Under the pieces are notes generated by a model. It was not told the DNA's origin. It made no database searches and saw nothing but the letters and a program-made list of their open reading frames with translations. Below are positions 31,573 to 40,327 of a DNA stretch of 64,000 bases, in pieces. This DNA is from Pseudogulbenkiania sp. MAI-1 (GTDB taxonomy: Bacteria; Pseudomonadota; Gammaproteobacteria; Burkholderiales; Chromobacteriaceae): assembly GCF_000527175.1 (NCBI RefSeq), contig NZ_AZUR01000001.1, forward strand, positions 3,187,001 to 3,251,000, given 5' to 3'. Both the position numbers and the translations under genes were made by a program. Position 1 is the stretch's first letter. The number at the start of each line of letters is the position of its first letter.

Positions 31573-33432
31573 ATGAGTACGTGCAGTTTCAATAAACTTT
31601 GTCGGGCCGTCGCCATTACATGTACGGCGGCCCTCATGGGCGTTGGCTTGGCGCCTCCAGCGTTCGCAAGTGTAGTAAGCGATAATTCGCTCTTCGAGTT
31701 GGATAGACCGAATGTCCCAGACACGGTCGACCCCAACTGTTCAGGGGCAAGTAATACATTCCCCTGCTTACCCCCCAGTGCTCTTCCCGACGACTGGAAC
31801 AATTTTGGCCCCAATGGTTCCAATTCAGACACGGTTAAAAAGGGCTCCTCCCACGCGGACGTCTTTACCGGGATCATCACTGATACCACTCCTCATGTTT
31901 TCAGTAAAGGGTCAAAGGACGAGGACGATGTCAGCAAATGGGATTTCCGATCAGGTTCATCCCCAGCCAAGGCAGATATGACGCATGCCTATGCGGCAGG
32001 CTATAACCATAACACTAGCGGGGCTAATATTCCTCTCGTGTTGTTCTTTGGTTCCAACCGCAGCTCCTTCAATGGCACCACGGAGCTCGGTTACTGGTTC
32101 TTCAAGAACAAAGTTGTGCTGGATGAAACCACTGGGACATTCAAAAATGCCGATGGAACAGGCCCCGCCCACCATTGCAATAACGATCTGCTGGTAACGG
32201 TTGCCTACGACAATGGCGGCAAGATCGGCACGATTCGTGTGCGCAAGTGGAGTGATACTAGCGGTGACCCCTGCGACGGCACCGGCACGCTGGTGGATGT
32301 GACTAATTCCACCAACACCAGCGGGATTTCCGGCCGCTTCTGTGATGTCTCCGGAACAGGCAACCCAGGTGCAGACACCGTTTGCGCAGGTTCGAATAGC
32401 ACAACGATCACCCTCCCGTGGGCTCCAGGTGAGGGGGGCTCAGGCCAATTCCTGGAAGGCGGCCTTGACGTCGCGGCGCTAACCGGGGAAGACAAGCCGT
32501 GCTTTGCCAGTTTCATGGCGACCAGCCGGTCATCATCCACCACGAAATCCGAGACCAAGAACTTTATTCTCAGGGATTTCCCGGTCTGCAAGCTGGATGT
32601 GACCAAGACCTGTGTCTTCAAAGAACTAGTCTCGCAGAATCAGGCAAGGTTCACGGTTAAAGGTCAAGTCACCAACTCTGGCGGTGGCACGCTTGCCAAT
32701 ATCACGGTGACGGATGTTCCTGCGCTGGAGTCCGGCTCCACCGGCTTCTTCACTTGTAGCGGTGGCTTGCCGACGACTACTTCGAAAGATCCCGCCTCTT
32801 TGGTTCCTGGCGACACGATCTGCTATAGCGCCACCATTCTGGGCGGAACTGGTGTCCAAACTTTCGAAGACACGATTACTGCTCATGGCACATCGTCTGG
32901 GGCGACTATCAGTTCCAACGGTGCTACGGCAACGTGTACCGTGCAATTCGAGGGTTTCCCAACGATTTCGAAGAGTTGCACCACTTGCCTCAATGATACC
33001 GACACAGCCAACCGTGTAGTTCTGGATGTCAGCTACGGCGGATCGTTGTGCAACACCAATAACTTCGCCTTCACCAATGTTACGATCAAGGATCTGGCGG
33101 AAGGTACCGATAGCGCAGCTAGCACTGCCGGTATCGTCATTGCTGGCGGCCTGACCAATGGCAGCTTCACGCTCGGCGCGGGCACCGAGGCCGATCCGAC
33201 TTGCGTAAATTATACCGGTACGTATAAGCCGCACCATGCACTCAATAAGCTCTTGTCTTCTGGGAACACCTTGAACCCGGATGTGGCACAGCTTAGGGAT
33301 ACCATTTCGGCCACTGGGACAAGGCCATTTGGCACAGCCGACGAGTTGCTTGTATCCACGCCGAAATCGTGCAATCTGTGCCTCAACCCGGATAATCCGC
33401 CGGCTCGTTGCGGCTTCACGCCGAACCTATAA
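31573..33432 (+). CDS. Exported 619-residue protein with DUF11-like region
   Basis: A large secreted or surface protein with a signal peptide cut near residue 33 (PPAFAS). The first half (about 55-330) has KGSKDEDDVSKWDF, THAYAAGY, LFFGSNRSSFNGTTELGYWFFKN and NDLLVTVAYDNGG; I know this pattern from surface proteins that carry DUF11 or prealbumin-like repeats. The second half (about 340-560) has DUF11-like beta domains opening LDVTKTC and ISKSCTTC. Around 20 Cys, many in close pairs, point to disulfides formed in the periplasm. No catalytic motif, anchor or sorting signal is visible. It is convergent with a zinc protease gene and has lower GC than its neighbours, suggesting transfer. Function unknown. 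Confidence 0.8.
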   Translation: MSTCSFNKLCRAVAITCTAALMGVGLAPPAFASVVSDNSLFELDRPNVPDTVDPNCSGASNTFPCLPPSALPDDWNNFGPNGSNSDTVKKGSSHADVFTGIITDTTPHVFSKGSKDEDDVSKWDFRSGSSPAKADMTHAYAAGYNHNTSGANIPLVLFFGSNRSSFNGTTELGYWFFKNKVVLDETTGTFKNADGTGPAHHCNNDLLVTVAYDNGGKIGTIRVRKWSDTSGDPCDGTGTLVDVTNSTNTSGISGRFCDVSGTGNPGADTVCAGSNSTTITLPWAPGEGGSGQFLEGGLDVAALTGEDKPCFASFMATSRSSSTTKSETKNFILRDFPVCKLDVTKTCVFKELVSQNQARFTVKGQVTNSGGGTLANITVTDVPALESGSTGFFTCSGGLPTTTSKDPASLVPGDTICYSATILGGTGVQTFEDTITAHGTSSGATISSNGATATCTVQFEGFPTISKSCTTCLNDTDTANRVVLDVSYGGSLCNTNNFAFTNVTIKDLAEGTDSAASTAGIVIAGGLTNGSFTLGAGTEADPTCVNYTGTYKPHHALNKLLSSGNTLNPDVAQLRDTISATGTRPFGTADELLVSTPKSCNLCLNPDNPPARCGFTPNL

Positions 33433-33465
33433 TTAGTTAGTAAACGTTGCTTAGTTGCAAACATG

Positions 33466-33498
33466 AAGGGCGATGGATTTTCACCCATCGCCCTTTTC
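33466..33498. terminator. Terminator between the 619-residue protein and protease 1
   Basis: AAGGGCGATGG and CCATCGCCCTT form an 11-base-pair stem followed by TTTTCTT on the plus strand. It lies between the convergent genes and may serve both, better on the plus strand. Confidence 0.8.
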
Positions 33499-33561
33499 TT
33501 ATGCTTTGAACCATTACACCTGCCATCCCGACTCAGCAAGATGGCGGCCTTGCTCCGGCGA

Positions 33562-35370
33562 TTACTTCACTCTACCCTTGCCGCCCCCCTTACCAGATGT
33601 AGTGGTAGTAGTGGTACTGGCGACGCTGTAGGTGGCCGAACCGCTCGCGCTATACGAGGTGTTGGTAGCGGTAGCTCCGATAGTGTACGAACTAACCAAG
33701 GCCGTGGACGATGAGGTTACTGTGAACGTTGTCGAACCAGCACTACCCGGGCTGACGGTCAACGCACTGCTCCCAAAGCTTGCCCCCCAGCCGGACGGTA
33801 CACTCGCCAACAGGTTAAATGTAGAAGCGCTGCAGGCGCTGCTGTCATTATTGGTCACTGCCACGGTATATGTGACCGAGGTACCAGCGGCGACCGAAGT
33901 ATTCTGGGACGTCGAAACCAGCACCGACGGGTTAGTCTGCACACAGGACTGGGTGGGTTTGCTGGCAAAGCTTACGTTCACTGTAGCGCCGGTAGTGTCG
34001 GCTGAGAGCGTAGTGACCACGATGCCGGCAGTACTGTCGCTATAACTCTGACCAGGGACCAAGGCCGAATCATATTGACCTACTTCGCTACCAGGAGTCA
34101 TATCCAGCAAGTAGCTGCTGCCAATGTCGCCATCGGTGCCGAGGCGCACCTGTACCCCGCGGGTCAGATTGTTGTTGTACATCAACGTCGGCAGAGCCGT
34201 ATCGAAACCGACTGGCTGGCGGTATTCGATGTAATACCAGGTTTTTGCCCCGGTGGTGGCATCGACACCCTTCAAAATCTTGAGCGCCTTGGATTTACTG
34301 CCCGCGATTTCGTAAGGGTCCAGGCTATAGGTGCCATCCGAAGAGACAGTGGTAATGGGAGGCATGGCGCCGTTGTTGAGCCAACCTAGCTGCTCCTTAT
34401 GGAAGGCATCGAAATGCCCGGTGCTAATGGCGCCCATACTGTCACTTGGGTCACCGTAAGCGTTGATTCCACAATTACTGCCTAAGGAAACGGTGCCGCA
34501 GTTCATATATTTGGCATGATCAAGGCCGAGATTGTGGCCCAGCTCATGGCTGATGGTCTTAACGGCGATTGTCCCGTTCAACCATGCCTCTGAAGGCGCC
34601 CCGCCAACGGTGGCCGAGCCTGACCAAGGGTAGGTGGGATGCTTGGGAAAAACGTAGACGTATCGGCTGTAGGCGGTCAGATCAACACCAGCAGCCTGCG
34701 CAGCCTGTTTTGCATGGCTGGCAATTGTAATTGCATCACTCGTCGAGGAAATGGGCAGAGTATACCATCCAAGGACATTGCCGCTGAGCCAGGTATTCCC
34801 GAAGGAATTTTCCTTGTAAAAGCTGGTAGCGCTCCCAGTACTTCCAAAAAAAGCTGCATTCGCCTGGGATGAAGTGAAGGGCTGGGTGGTGTTGTCGGTA
34901 AAGTTCACCAGCATGACGGCGACTTTCTGCTCGCCAAAGGTGTTAGTCGAAGCCATCGCCAAAACCTGGACATTGCTGCCTCCGCTGCTATCCAGATAAA
35001 GGACGTTACCGCTCTTGGCACCCTTGACCCGCAGCTTAGTGCCGGTCGGGTGATGAGGAGCGTGGGCCTTGAATTTCAGCTCATAGCGCTCGCCCTTGTC
35101 AGTCTTCAGAAAATGCCGAGTACGGCTCTTTTTGTTCTTGAAGTCATCTTCGTGCAGCACTTCCAGCTCACCCTCGAGCTGAGTCTGCTGGGCGACGGAC
35201 GTGGGCTGAGAGGCATGGATGGTCGATGTGGCCTGAGTAGTTTTTTTCAGACCAGTAGTGGATTGCGCAAAGCTGGGGGAGGCGGAAAACAAGAGTGCCA
35301 GCCCGCAACACGCAAGGATACGGTGCAGGCCGGCACGCAGACCGGGCAATCCCCTTGAATGGCGAAGCAT
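33562..35370 (-). CDS. Exported zinc metalloprotease 1 (gametolysin/M11-like) with NEW3-like domain
   Basis: 602 residues, signal peptide ending PSFAQ near 36. A propeptide-like beta region (about 65-130) is followed by the catalytic domain (about 145-420). The zinc site HELGHNLGLDH has ligands H275, H279 and H285, and a Met-turn candidate SMG follows in DPSDSMGAIS. Spacing fits M11/M6-like metzincins. The C-terminal domain (about 475-580, AGTSVTYTVAVTNNDSSAC) resembles NEW3. A Ser/Thr then Gly/Lys-rich tail ends the protein. The ATG follows AAAGGAATCTC. Convergent with the 619-residue exported protein, which may be its substrate or partner; that is inference. Paralogue of the protease at 40328-42346. 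Confidence 0.85.
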   Translation of the reverse strand: MLRHSRGLPGLRAGLHRILACCGLALLFSASPSFAQSTTGLKKTTQATSTIHASQPTSVAQQTQLEGELEVLHEDDFKNKKSRTRHFLKTDKGERYELKFKAHAPHHPTGTKLRVKGAKSGNVLYLDSSGGSNVQVLAMASTNTFGEQKVAVMLVNFTDNTTQPFTSSQANAAFFGSTGSATSFYKENSFGNTWLSGNVLGWYTLPISSTSDAITIASHAKQAAQAAGVDLTAYSRYVYVFPKHPTYPWSGSATVGGAPSEAWLNGTIAVKTISHELGHNLGLDHAKYMNCGTVSLGSNCGINAYGDPSDSMGAISTGHFDAFHKEQLGWLNNGAMPPITTVSSDGTYSLDPYEIAGSKSKALKILKGVDATTGAKTWYYIEYRQPVGFDTALPTLMYNNNLTRGVQVRLGTDGDIGSSYLLDMTPGSEVGQYDSALVPGQSYSDSTAGIVVTTLSADTTGATVNVSFASKPTQSCVQTNPSVLVSTSQNTSVAAGTSVTYTVAVTNNDSSACSASTFNLLASVPSGWGASFGSSALTVSPGSAGSTTFTVTSSSTALVSSYTIGATATNTSYSASGSATYSVASTTTTTTSGKGGGKGRVK

Positions 35371-35647
35371 GAGATTCCTTTCTTCATTAATAAAGGAAAC
35401 CCCACCTCAACCAAACCGGTCAGTTCGCCCTAGGCTATCAGGATGAAAAAATGCCCCTATCGCAACAACAATAAATTATTTTTGTTATCGCCATTTTTAT
35501 CATCTCGTTAGCCATTTATTATTTTTACTTAGCACATAACCAGCCACAGCATGGCGCCCTTGTTATCGGCGCTCGATACGGTGGGTGTTTCCTATGTTTT
35601 GCTTAACATTGGCGAGCCAACTATACACTGCTGACAGCAGATGACAA
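35371..35647 (-). promoter_or_regulatory. Promoter and long leader of protease 1
   Basis: On the minus strand TTGTCA (35642-35647), 16 bases, TATAGT (35620-35625). A transcript would have about 240 bases of AT-rich leader before the ATG. No gene is visible. The promoter geometry matches that of protease 2 (16-base spacer ending GTG, TATAGT, leader above 240 bases). Confidence 0.55.
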
Positions 35648-35847
35648 CCCATCATTTCGTCATAATGGCAAAACAAGACATACGAATGGAAGAAAACGCA
35701 AAAAGAGCAATAATTCATAGCGTTAGCGAACATGCCGCTTGATCTTGGCACCCAAGACAAGCCCATAAAGATATTACGATAAAATCAAAAACAACAAATG
35801 CATAACAAAATATATGATTGAAAATATCAAACAGAAAGTCAATGCGC
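35648..35847. other. AT-rich gap between the protease 1 promoter and dsbC terminator
   Basis: No gene is supported; the short frames here have no homology that I recognise and poor start contexts. The strong A/T bias contrasts with flanking genes. Confidence 0.4.
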
Positions 35848-35880
35848 ATAAAAAACAAGCCCCTTGGAGAACCAAGGGGC
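35848..35880 (-). terminator. Terminator of the dsbC-like gene
   Basis: Minus strand GCCCCTTGG and CCAAGGGGC stem with a TTCT loop, followed by TTGTTTTTTAT, about 27 bases beyond the stop. Confidence 0.88.
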
Positions 35881-35906
35881 AACACGAGGCATTCATTCAA
35901 TCTCAT

Positions 35907-36632
35907 TCAAGGCTTTGCCGCGTTCTCGCTCAACAGTTTCTCAAGTCTGTCGGCCGGGATGGCTCCCGCGATTCGAGTGCCGTTCTCGAACATCATAGTC
36001 GGCGTACCGGTGATACGGCGCGATCGTCCGAATTCGGCCAGTTTGGCGATGGGATTGTCACAATCACCCTTTCCATCGGGGACAGTGCCATCCTGCATGA
36101 CCTTCAGCCAGGCTTTTGCCCGGTCCGGCGCACACCATATCTTCTGCGACTTGGCCGTGGCGCCGGGATGCAGCTGCTCCAACGGGTAGAGGAAGACGTA
36201 GACCGTCACGTCGTCGACCTTCTTCAACTCGCTCTCCAGTTGCTTGCAGAAGGGGCAGTCCGGGTCTTCGAAGACGGCCAGTTGGCGCTTGCCGCTGCCT
36301 TTGACGATCTTGATGGCCTGGTCGAAGGGCAGCTTGTCGAAGGGTATCTCGGTGAACTTCTTCAGGCGTTCGCTGGTCAGGTTCTGCCTGGTTTTGGCAT
36401 CGACGAGGGTGCCCTGAATGACGTAGGAGACCTTCTCATCGGTGTAGAGTATCTGGCCGGAGGCATAAATCTCATACAGGCCCGTCAGCGGTTCTTTCAC
36501 AACCGATTCCGCTTTGAGTCCGGGGAAACGCTCTTCGAAAAGCGGCTTGACCGTTTTTTCGTCGGCGTTGGCGAGGCCGGCCAGTAGCCATCCTGCCATA
36601 CAAGCGCTCAAGACCCTGCTTTTTTTCATCAT
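35907..36632 (-). CDS. dsbC: Periplasmic disulfide isomerase, DsbC-like
   Basis: Reshuffles wrong disulfides in exported proteins; kept reduced by DsbD. It has 241 residues with a signal peptide ending near ANA (residue 23). The N-terminal dimerisation domain (about 25-90, SVVKEPLTGLYEIYASGQILYTDE) leads to a thioredoxin-fold domain with the active site C126-P-F-C129 and the cis-Pro loop TGTPTMMF. A second Cys pair (in WCAPDRA and KGDCDNP) matches the structural disulfide of DsbC. The ATG follows AAGGAGAGGGCG. It lies between two modules of Cys-containing exported proteins, which suits a helper role. Confidence 0.93.
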   Translation of the reverse strand: MMKKSRVLSACMAGWLLAGLANADEKTVKPLFEERFPGLKAESVVKEPLTGLYEIYASGQILYTDEKVSYVIQGTLVDAKTRQNLTSERLKKFTEIPFDKLPFDQAIKIVKGSGKRQLAVFEDPDCPFCKQLESELKKVDDVTVYVFLYPLEQLHPGATAKSQKIWCAPDRAKAWLKVMQDGTVPDGKGDCDNPIAKLAEFGRSRRITGTPTMMFENGTRIAGAIPADRLEKLLSENAAKP

Positions 36633-36927
36633 CGCCCTCTCCTTTAGAAACCCTGTACACAGTGAAACAAGGTACAGTCAGATATAGACCAAGTACGATC
36701 TTATTGCATAGGGCTTGCAATGGCAGCACGATTTCACCGTCACCAGTTAACATAATTGTCTGCTGTTTTCTTTTACTGCCGGCACGTTGGTTGCATATCA
36801 AACAAAACGCCAACAACTCGAACAAATCACATCCGCAATTAATCCAGGCATCACCCATGTTTAGTAGCAATTAACAGCCTAAAAACCCCATTTGAATTCA
36901 GTTCATGCTCGGAGGTTGACAAAATAA
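36633..36927. other. Gap between dsbC and leader C
   Basis: Should hold the dsbC promoter on the minus strand. A small inverted repeat (GTACA...TGTAC, near 36653-36680) is the only structure noted. No gene is supported. Confidence 0.35.
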
Positions 36928-37219
36928 TATTTTAAATACCCCTTTGAATCTCCTAATGACACCAACTAAAATTAACCGTGTGTATTGCCGCCAGCAAAGC
37001 AAAAGGAGGTAGCAACCCAACTATCGGACATCACTCGAAAAAGAACCATAGTCAGTGCTGACCAGATGCGACATTCAGGTGAAGCGCTGAAAAGTGGTTT
37101 GGTCAAATAAGAAGCAACAGCAATAAAAAATCCTGGCGATCATTTCGCTGGCGATAGGGGAATCATGCGTGCGATTCCTTGGCAGGAACCGCCTTTGAGT
37201 AATCAGAGGAGGTGTAAAA
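36928..37219 (+). promoter_or_regulatory. Long conserved leader, copy C
   Basis: Starts at ATATTTTAAAT (36928) and ends at the ATG 292 bases later. A TTGACA lies just upstream (36916-36921), but no matching -10 is found at normal spacing. AAGGAGGTAGCAACC (near 37003) aligns with the AGGAGG box of B. The last 65 bases are almost identical to B: GGAATC-ATGCGTGC-GATTCC (37159-37178), GGCAGGAACCGCC, then ACCGCCTTTGA (37188-37198) facing TCAGAGGAGGT (37203-37213). The middle part has diverged from A and B. Confidence 0.6.
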
Positions 37220-40200
37220 ATGAGTCCCGGCTGTTTTCGGAGGCGACTAACAACGCCCAGAACACACTCTTCCGCCACAGCAACACCGGCGGGCGTCAAA
37301 CAAACCTTACTAACATTTTTCAAACTGCTGCTCACCACCCTGTTTCTGGTGTTGGGCGCCAACTCTGCGTTTGCAGCCGATCCGGATCATGTGAGTCTCA
37401 CCCTGGAAGGCTGCCGCAACAATGGAGACATTACCCTGCCCAACAGCAGCGGACAGTTCGTCTGCCCCGATACAGCCTATACAACCGGCAACCTGGGCAA
37501 AGGCTGGAACGAACTGGACCTGGTGCCCTATCGCCTGACCGTGCAAACAGGGAGCTCCTCTCCGGCCAACCAGAGCTACACCCTGGCCGTGGTAGTCGAC
37601 AATGAGGACGCCGGCCACCCCGGTTACGACGTGCTATCGACCCTGACCAAGAAGAGCGGGAGCTGCACTATCAGCGTTGGTGCACAAAACGTGCTCAGCC
37701 CAGGGATCGGCGGTACCGACAAGTCGCTCTACCGGCTGGTGACGATCACCCAAGCCAAAAACACCACCTGCGTGTTCGACTATTACGCACGACTGGCGCT
37801 GGGTTCGCATCTGTACCCAGGATCGTCGCTGCATGCCAACCTGACGAACGAGACCTTTGGCACAGCCGGCATCGGTGCCCGTGACGTTTCCATTCCTGTC
37901 AAAGAGATCCTGCCGCAGGAATTGCGGAAAGACATGACGGCAGTCCAGGATACCGACTTTACCTGGAACATCACCAAGGAAGCCAAACCGACCGACATTT
38001 CGTTCGGCAACGTCTGCGCCAAGGACTTCTCTGACCAGAAACCGGTCGAGATCACCATCAAGTGGACCAAATCGGCCGCCATCCCCGGTGTCATCACGGT
38101 AACGACCAACGTGTACGCCAAGAACCCGGCTGCACGCACCATTACCGTGAACGTGACCGACAAGATCTACAAGGGAACGACGCCGACCATCCAAGTCGGC
38201 ACAACCGCATCGTCCGGACCGGTTGACGTGCCCGCCAACACCGAACTGAAGGTTCTGACCAACACGCAAGTATTGTCGGCAGCAGACGGCAGCGAGGGTT
38301 CCTTCAATGACGTTGCCACTGCCACCTACATCGACAAGGTGACCGGAATCCCGGTGCCCGGAAACACGGAAGCCAAGGCCAGTGCAACCATCGGCACCGG
38401 CACGACGACCAACGCAACGGCCGTCATCACCGATACCGAGTCGATCACCGGCAACTTCCTGAAATTCTCGGTTGATAGTCTTGGCGGCAGCGTACCGGGC
38501 AGCTTCGATCCGGCCTACGTCCTCGGCACGCCGACAACCGGCCCGGTCAACTGGACATCCGGTGAACAGAGCACGAGTGGTTCCGTGGTCTTCAACAAAG
38601 TCATCCATCTGGATGGCCAGAAGATTACTACGGGCACATTGACCGACACGGCAACGCTGAAACCGAAAGATGGCGCGGCTCAGCTATCCGGACCGGTTGT
38701 CGTCACCATCGACTCGGACGCTTCGGCTGAGCTGACGATCAAGAAATCGATCGATGCAGAAGCCATGTCGTTCCTGGCTACGGGTGAAAAGTACGTCATC
38801 AAGTTCACCGTAACCCGGCTGGGTGACGCCACCTACAAGGAACTGAAGGAACTTACCTTCAATCCGGGTGATGCCTCGCCGAAATCGGTCGTTCTGGATG
38901 GTCTGGTACCCGATACCTACCTGGTCGATGAGGAAGCCCTCTTCGTCAATGCCCAGGGCGTCAGCACTTCGGGCGTCATTTCCGATCCTAGCGGCAGCCA
39001 GCGTACTGTCAACCTCACGGTGGTCAATAGCACGCCGACCTGCACAGGGACGGCGGAGTTCAACAACAAGCGGGCGTTTGCACCGGCTTCGGCTCAGGTA
39101 CAGAAGATCACCGAGCCAGCGCTGCAGTCGGGCGACCCTGACTTCCAATGGACCTTCACTCTGACCGGTCCGGGAGCAGGAGCGGGTGTAGTGGCCATTG
39201 CCGATGCCAACGGAGGCTATGTGCCGTTCCAGGTCGGCGGGCAGCCGTTCTCGCTGGCGGAAGGCAGCTATACCGTCACGGAAACCACAAAGACAGGTTG
39301 GGACTTGAGCAGTGTCAACAGTGACCCTGCCCTCAAGACCTGCACCTTCACGGTGGATTACCCGGCCGATGCGGGCAGGGTGTTCTCTTGCACATTCAAG
39401 AACGTCAAGCGCGCGGAAGTACAGGTGATCAAGACCTTCAAGGGCCTGCCGATCACGGGTAGTGAGGTCTTTACCTTCAGCCTGCGTACCGGCGCGTCCG
39501 CCTCGTCGGATGGCACCACGCTGCAAACGCTGCAAGCCAATGCGGCCAATGGAGGCACCATTACCTTCGACAAGGTGGTTCCGGGTAACTATCAGCTGTG
39601 CGAACAAGGCGTACTGCCGGGATGGACGACAAGCCTGGCCTCGCTGCCGGGAGCCTTCTTCCCACCGAATGGAGGGGACAACAGCACCGTCTGCGTCGGA
39701 TTCACCCTCAATGCTGGTGATTTCAAGCAGATCACAGTGGACAACGTACCGCCTCCGGAAGGTCAGGCACGGACCATCGGCTTCTGGAAGAACTGGGCAT
39801 CTTGCAAGCAAAGTAGCGGTAAGCAAGCCCCGGTACTCGACCAGACCATGGCCAAGGCCGAGCCGACCGGCATCCAGGTAGACGGCCTCTATCTGCATGG
39901 CAGTGTGGCAACGCCGGATAAAGCGCCGGATTGCAGCAAGGCGGTCAGCTTGCTCAACAAGTCGACTTTCGATGGCAAGAAGAAAGCCAGCGACCCGCTG
40001 TTCAACATGGCGGCACAACTGGTGGCAGCCGAGCTCAACTACGCGGCAGGTGCCGCTCAGTGCGCGAAGGTAACCGACGCCATTAAGCAAGCCAACGACC
40101 TGCTGACCAAGTACCAGTTCACCGGCTATGGCTACACCGGTCCGCTTAGCTCCGCCGATGCCAGCCTGGCGAACAGCCTGGCCAAACGCCTGGACGACTA

Positions 40201-40231
40201 CAACAACAACCTGCCGAGTGCCTGCCTGTAA
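37220..40231 (+). CDS. Exported 1003-residue multidomain protein with prealbumin-like repeats and GFWKNW domain
   Basis: A large secreted or surface protein. An unusually long N-terminal stretch of about 25 basic residues precedes the signal-peptide core; cleavage is near residue 52 (NSAFAA). Beta-rich domains fill about 55-540. Prealbumin/SpaA-like units follow from about 540 to 855 (YKELKELTFNPG...LVPDTYLVDEE; LAEGSYTVTETTKTGWDL; TFDKVVPGNYQLCEQ). The C-terminal 140 residues open with RTIGFWKNWASC, a motif seen at the ends of other bacterial surface proteins. No enzymatic motif or LPXTG-like signal is visible. It shares leader type with the 619-residue protein and is convergent with protease 2. 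Function unknown; adhesive or matrix role is a guess from domain type. Confidence 0.82.
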   Translation: MSPGCFRRRLTTPRTHSSATATPAGVKQTLLTFFKLLLTTLFLVLGANSAFAADPDHVSLTLEGCRNNGDITLPNSSGQFVCPDTAYTTGNLGKGWNELDLVPYRLTVQTGSSSPANQSYTLAVVVDNEDAGHPGYDVLSTLTKKSGSCTISVGAQNVLSPGIGGTDKSLYRLVTITQAKNTTCVFDYYARLALGSHLYPGSSLHANLTNETFGTAGIGARDVSIPVKEILPQELRKDMTAVQDTDFTWNITKEAKPTDISFGNVCAKDFSDQKPVEITIKWTKSAAIPGVITVTTNVYAKNPAARTITVNVTDKIYKGTTPTIQVGTTASSGPVDVPANTELKVLTNTQVLSAADGSEGSFNDVATATYIDKVTGIPVPGNTEAKASATIGTGTTTNATAVITDTESITGNFLKFSVDSLGGSVPGSFDPAYVLGTPTTGPVNWTSGEQSTSGSVVFNKVIHLDGQKITTGTLTDTATLKPKDGAAQLSGPVVVTIDSDASAELTIKKSIDAEAMSFLATGEKYVIKFTVTRLGDATYKELKELTFNPGDASPKSVVLDGLVPDTYLVDEEALFVNAQGVSTSGVISDPSGSQRTVNLTVVNSTPTCTGTAEFNNKRAFAPASAQVQKITEPALQSGDPDFQWTFTLTGPGAGAGVVAIADANGGYVPFQVGGQPFSLAEGSYTVTETTKTGWDLSSVNSDPALKTCTFTVDYPADAGRVFSCTFKNVKRAEVQVIKTFKGLPITGSEVFTFSLRTGASASSDGTTLQTLQANAANGGTITFDKVVPGNYQLCEQGVLPGWTTSLASLPGAFFPPNGGDNSTVCVGFTLNAGDFKQITVDNVPPPEGQARTIGFWKNWASCKQSSGKQAPVLDQTMAKAEPTGIQVDGLYLHGSVATPDKAPDCSKAVSLLNKSTFDGKKKASDPLFNMAAQLVAAELNYAAGAAQCAKVTDAIKQANDLLTKYQFTGYGYTGPLSSADASLANSLAKRLDDYNNNLPSACL

Positions 40232-40247
40232 TCGGGGCGGCATGATG

Positions 40248-40280
40248 GAAAAAGCCCGGCTTTTCGAGCCGGGCTTTTTG
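40248..40280. terminator. Bidirectional terminator between the 1003-residue protein and protease 2
   Basis: AAAAAGCCCGGCT and AGCCGGGCTTTTT arms around TTTCG-type loop, with A and T runs on both sides, serving the two convergent genes. Confidence 0.9.
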
Positions 40281-40327
40281 TTGGTCAGGGTGTCTTGCCG
40301 GGCGACAAGTTGCCCTGTTTGCCAGCG

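Noticed and set aside
36916..36944. TTGACA in leader C as a -35 box.
   Set aside because: The position 16-18 bases downstream reads CCCC-type sequence, with no acceptable -10.
38684..40243. A 519-codon minus-strand frame inside the 1003-residue gene.
   Set aside because: It has no signal, domain or ribosome site and is the antisense of a gene with clear domains and signal peptide.
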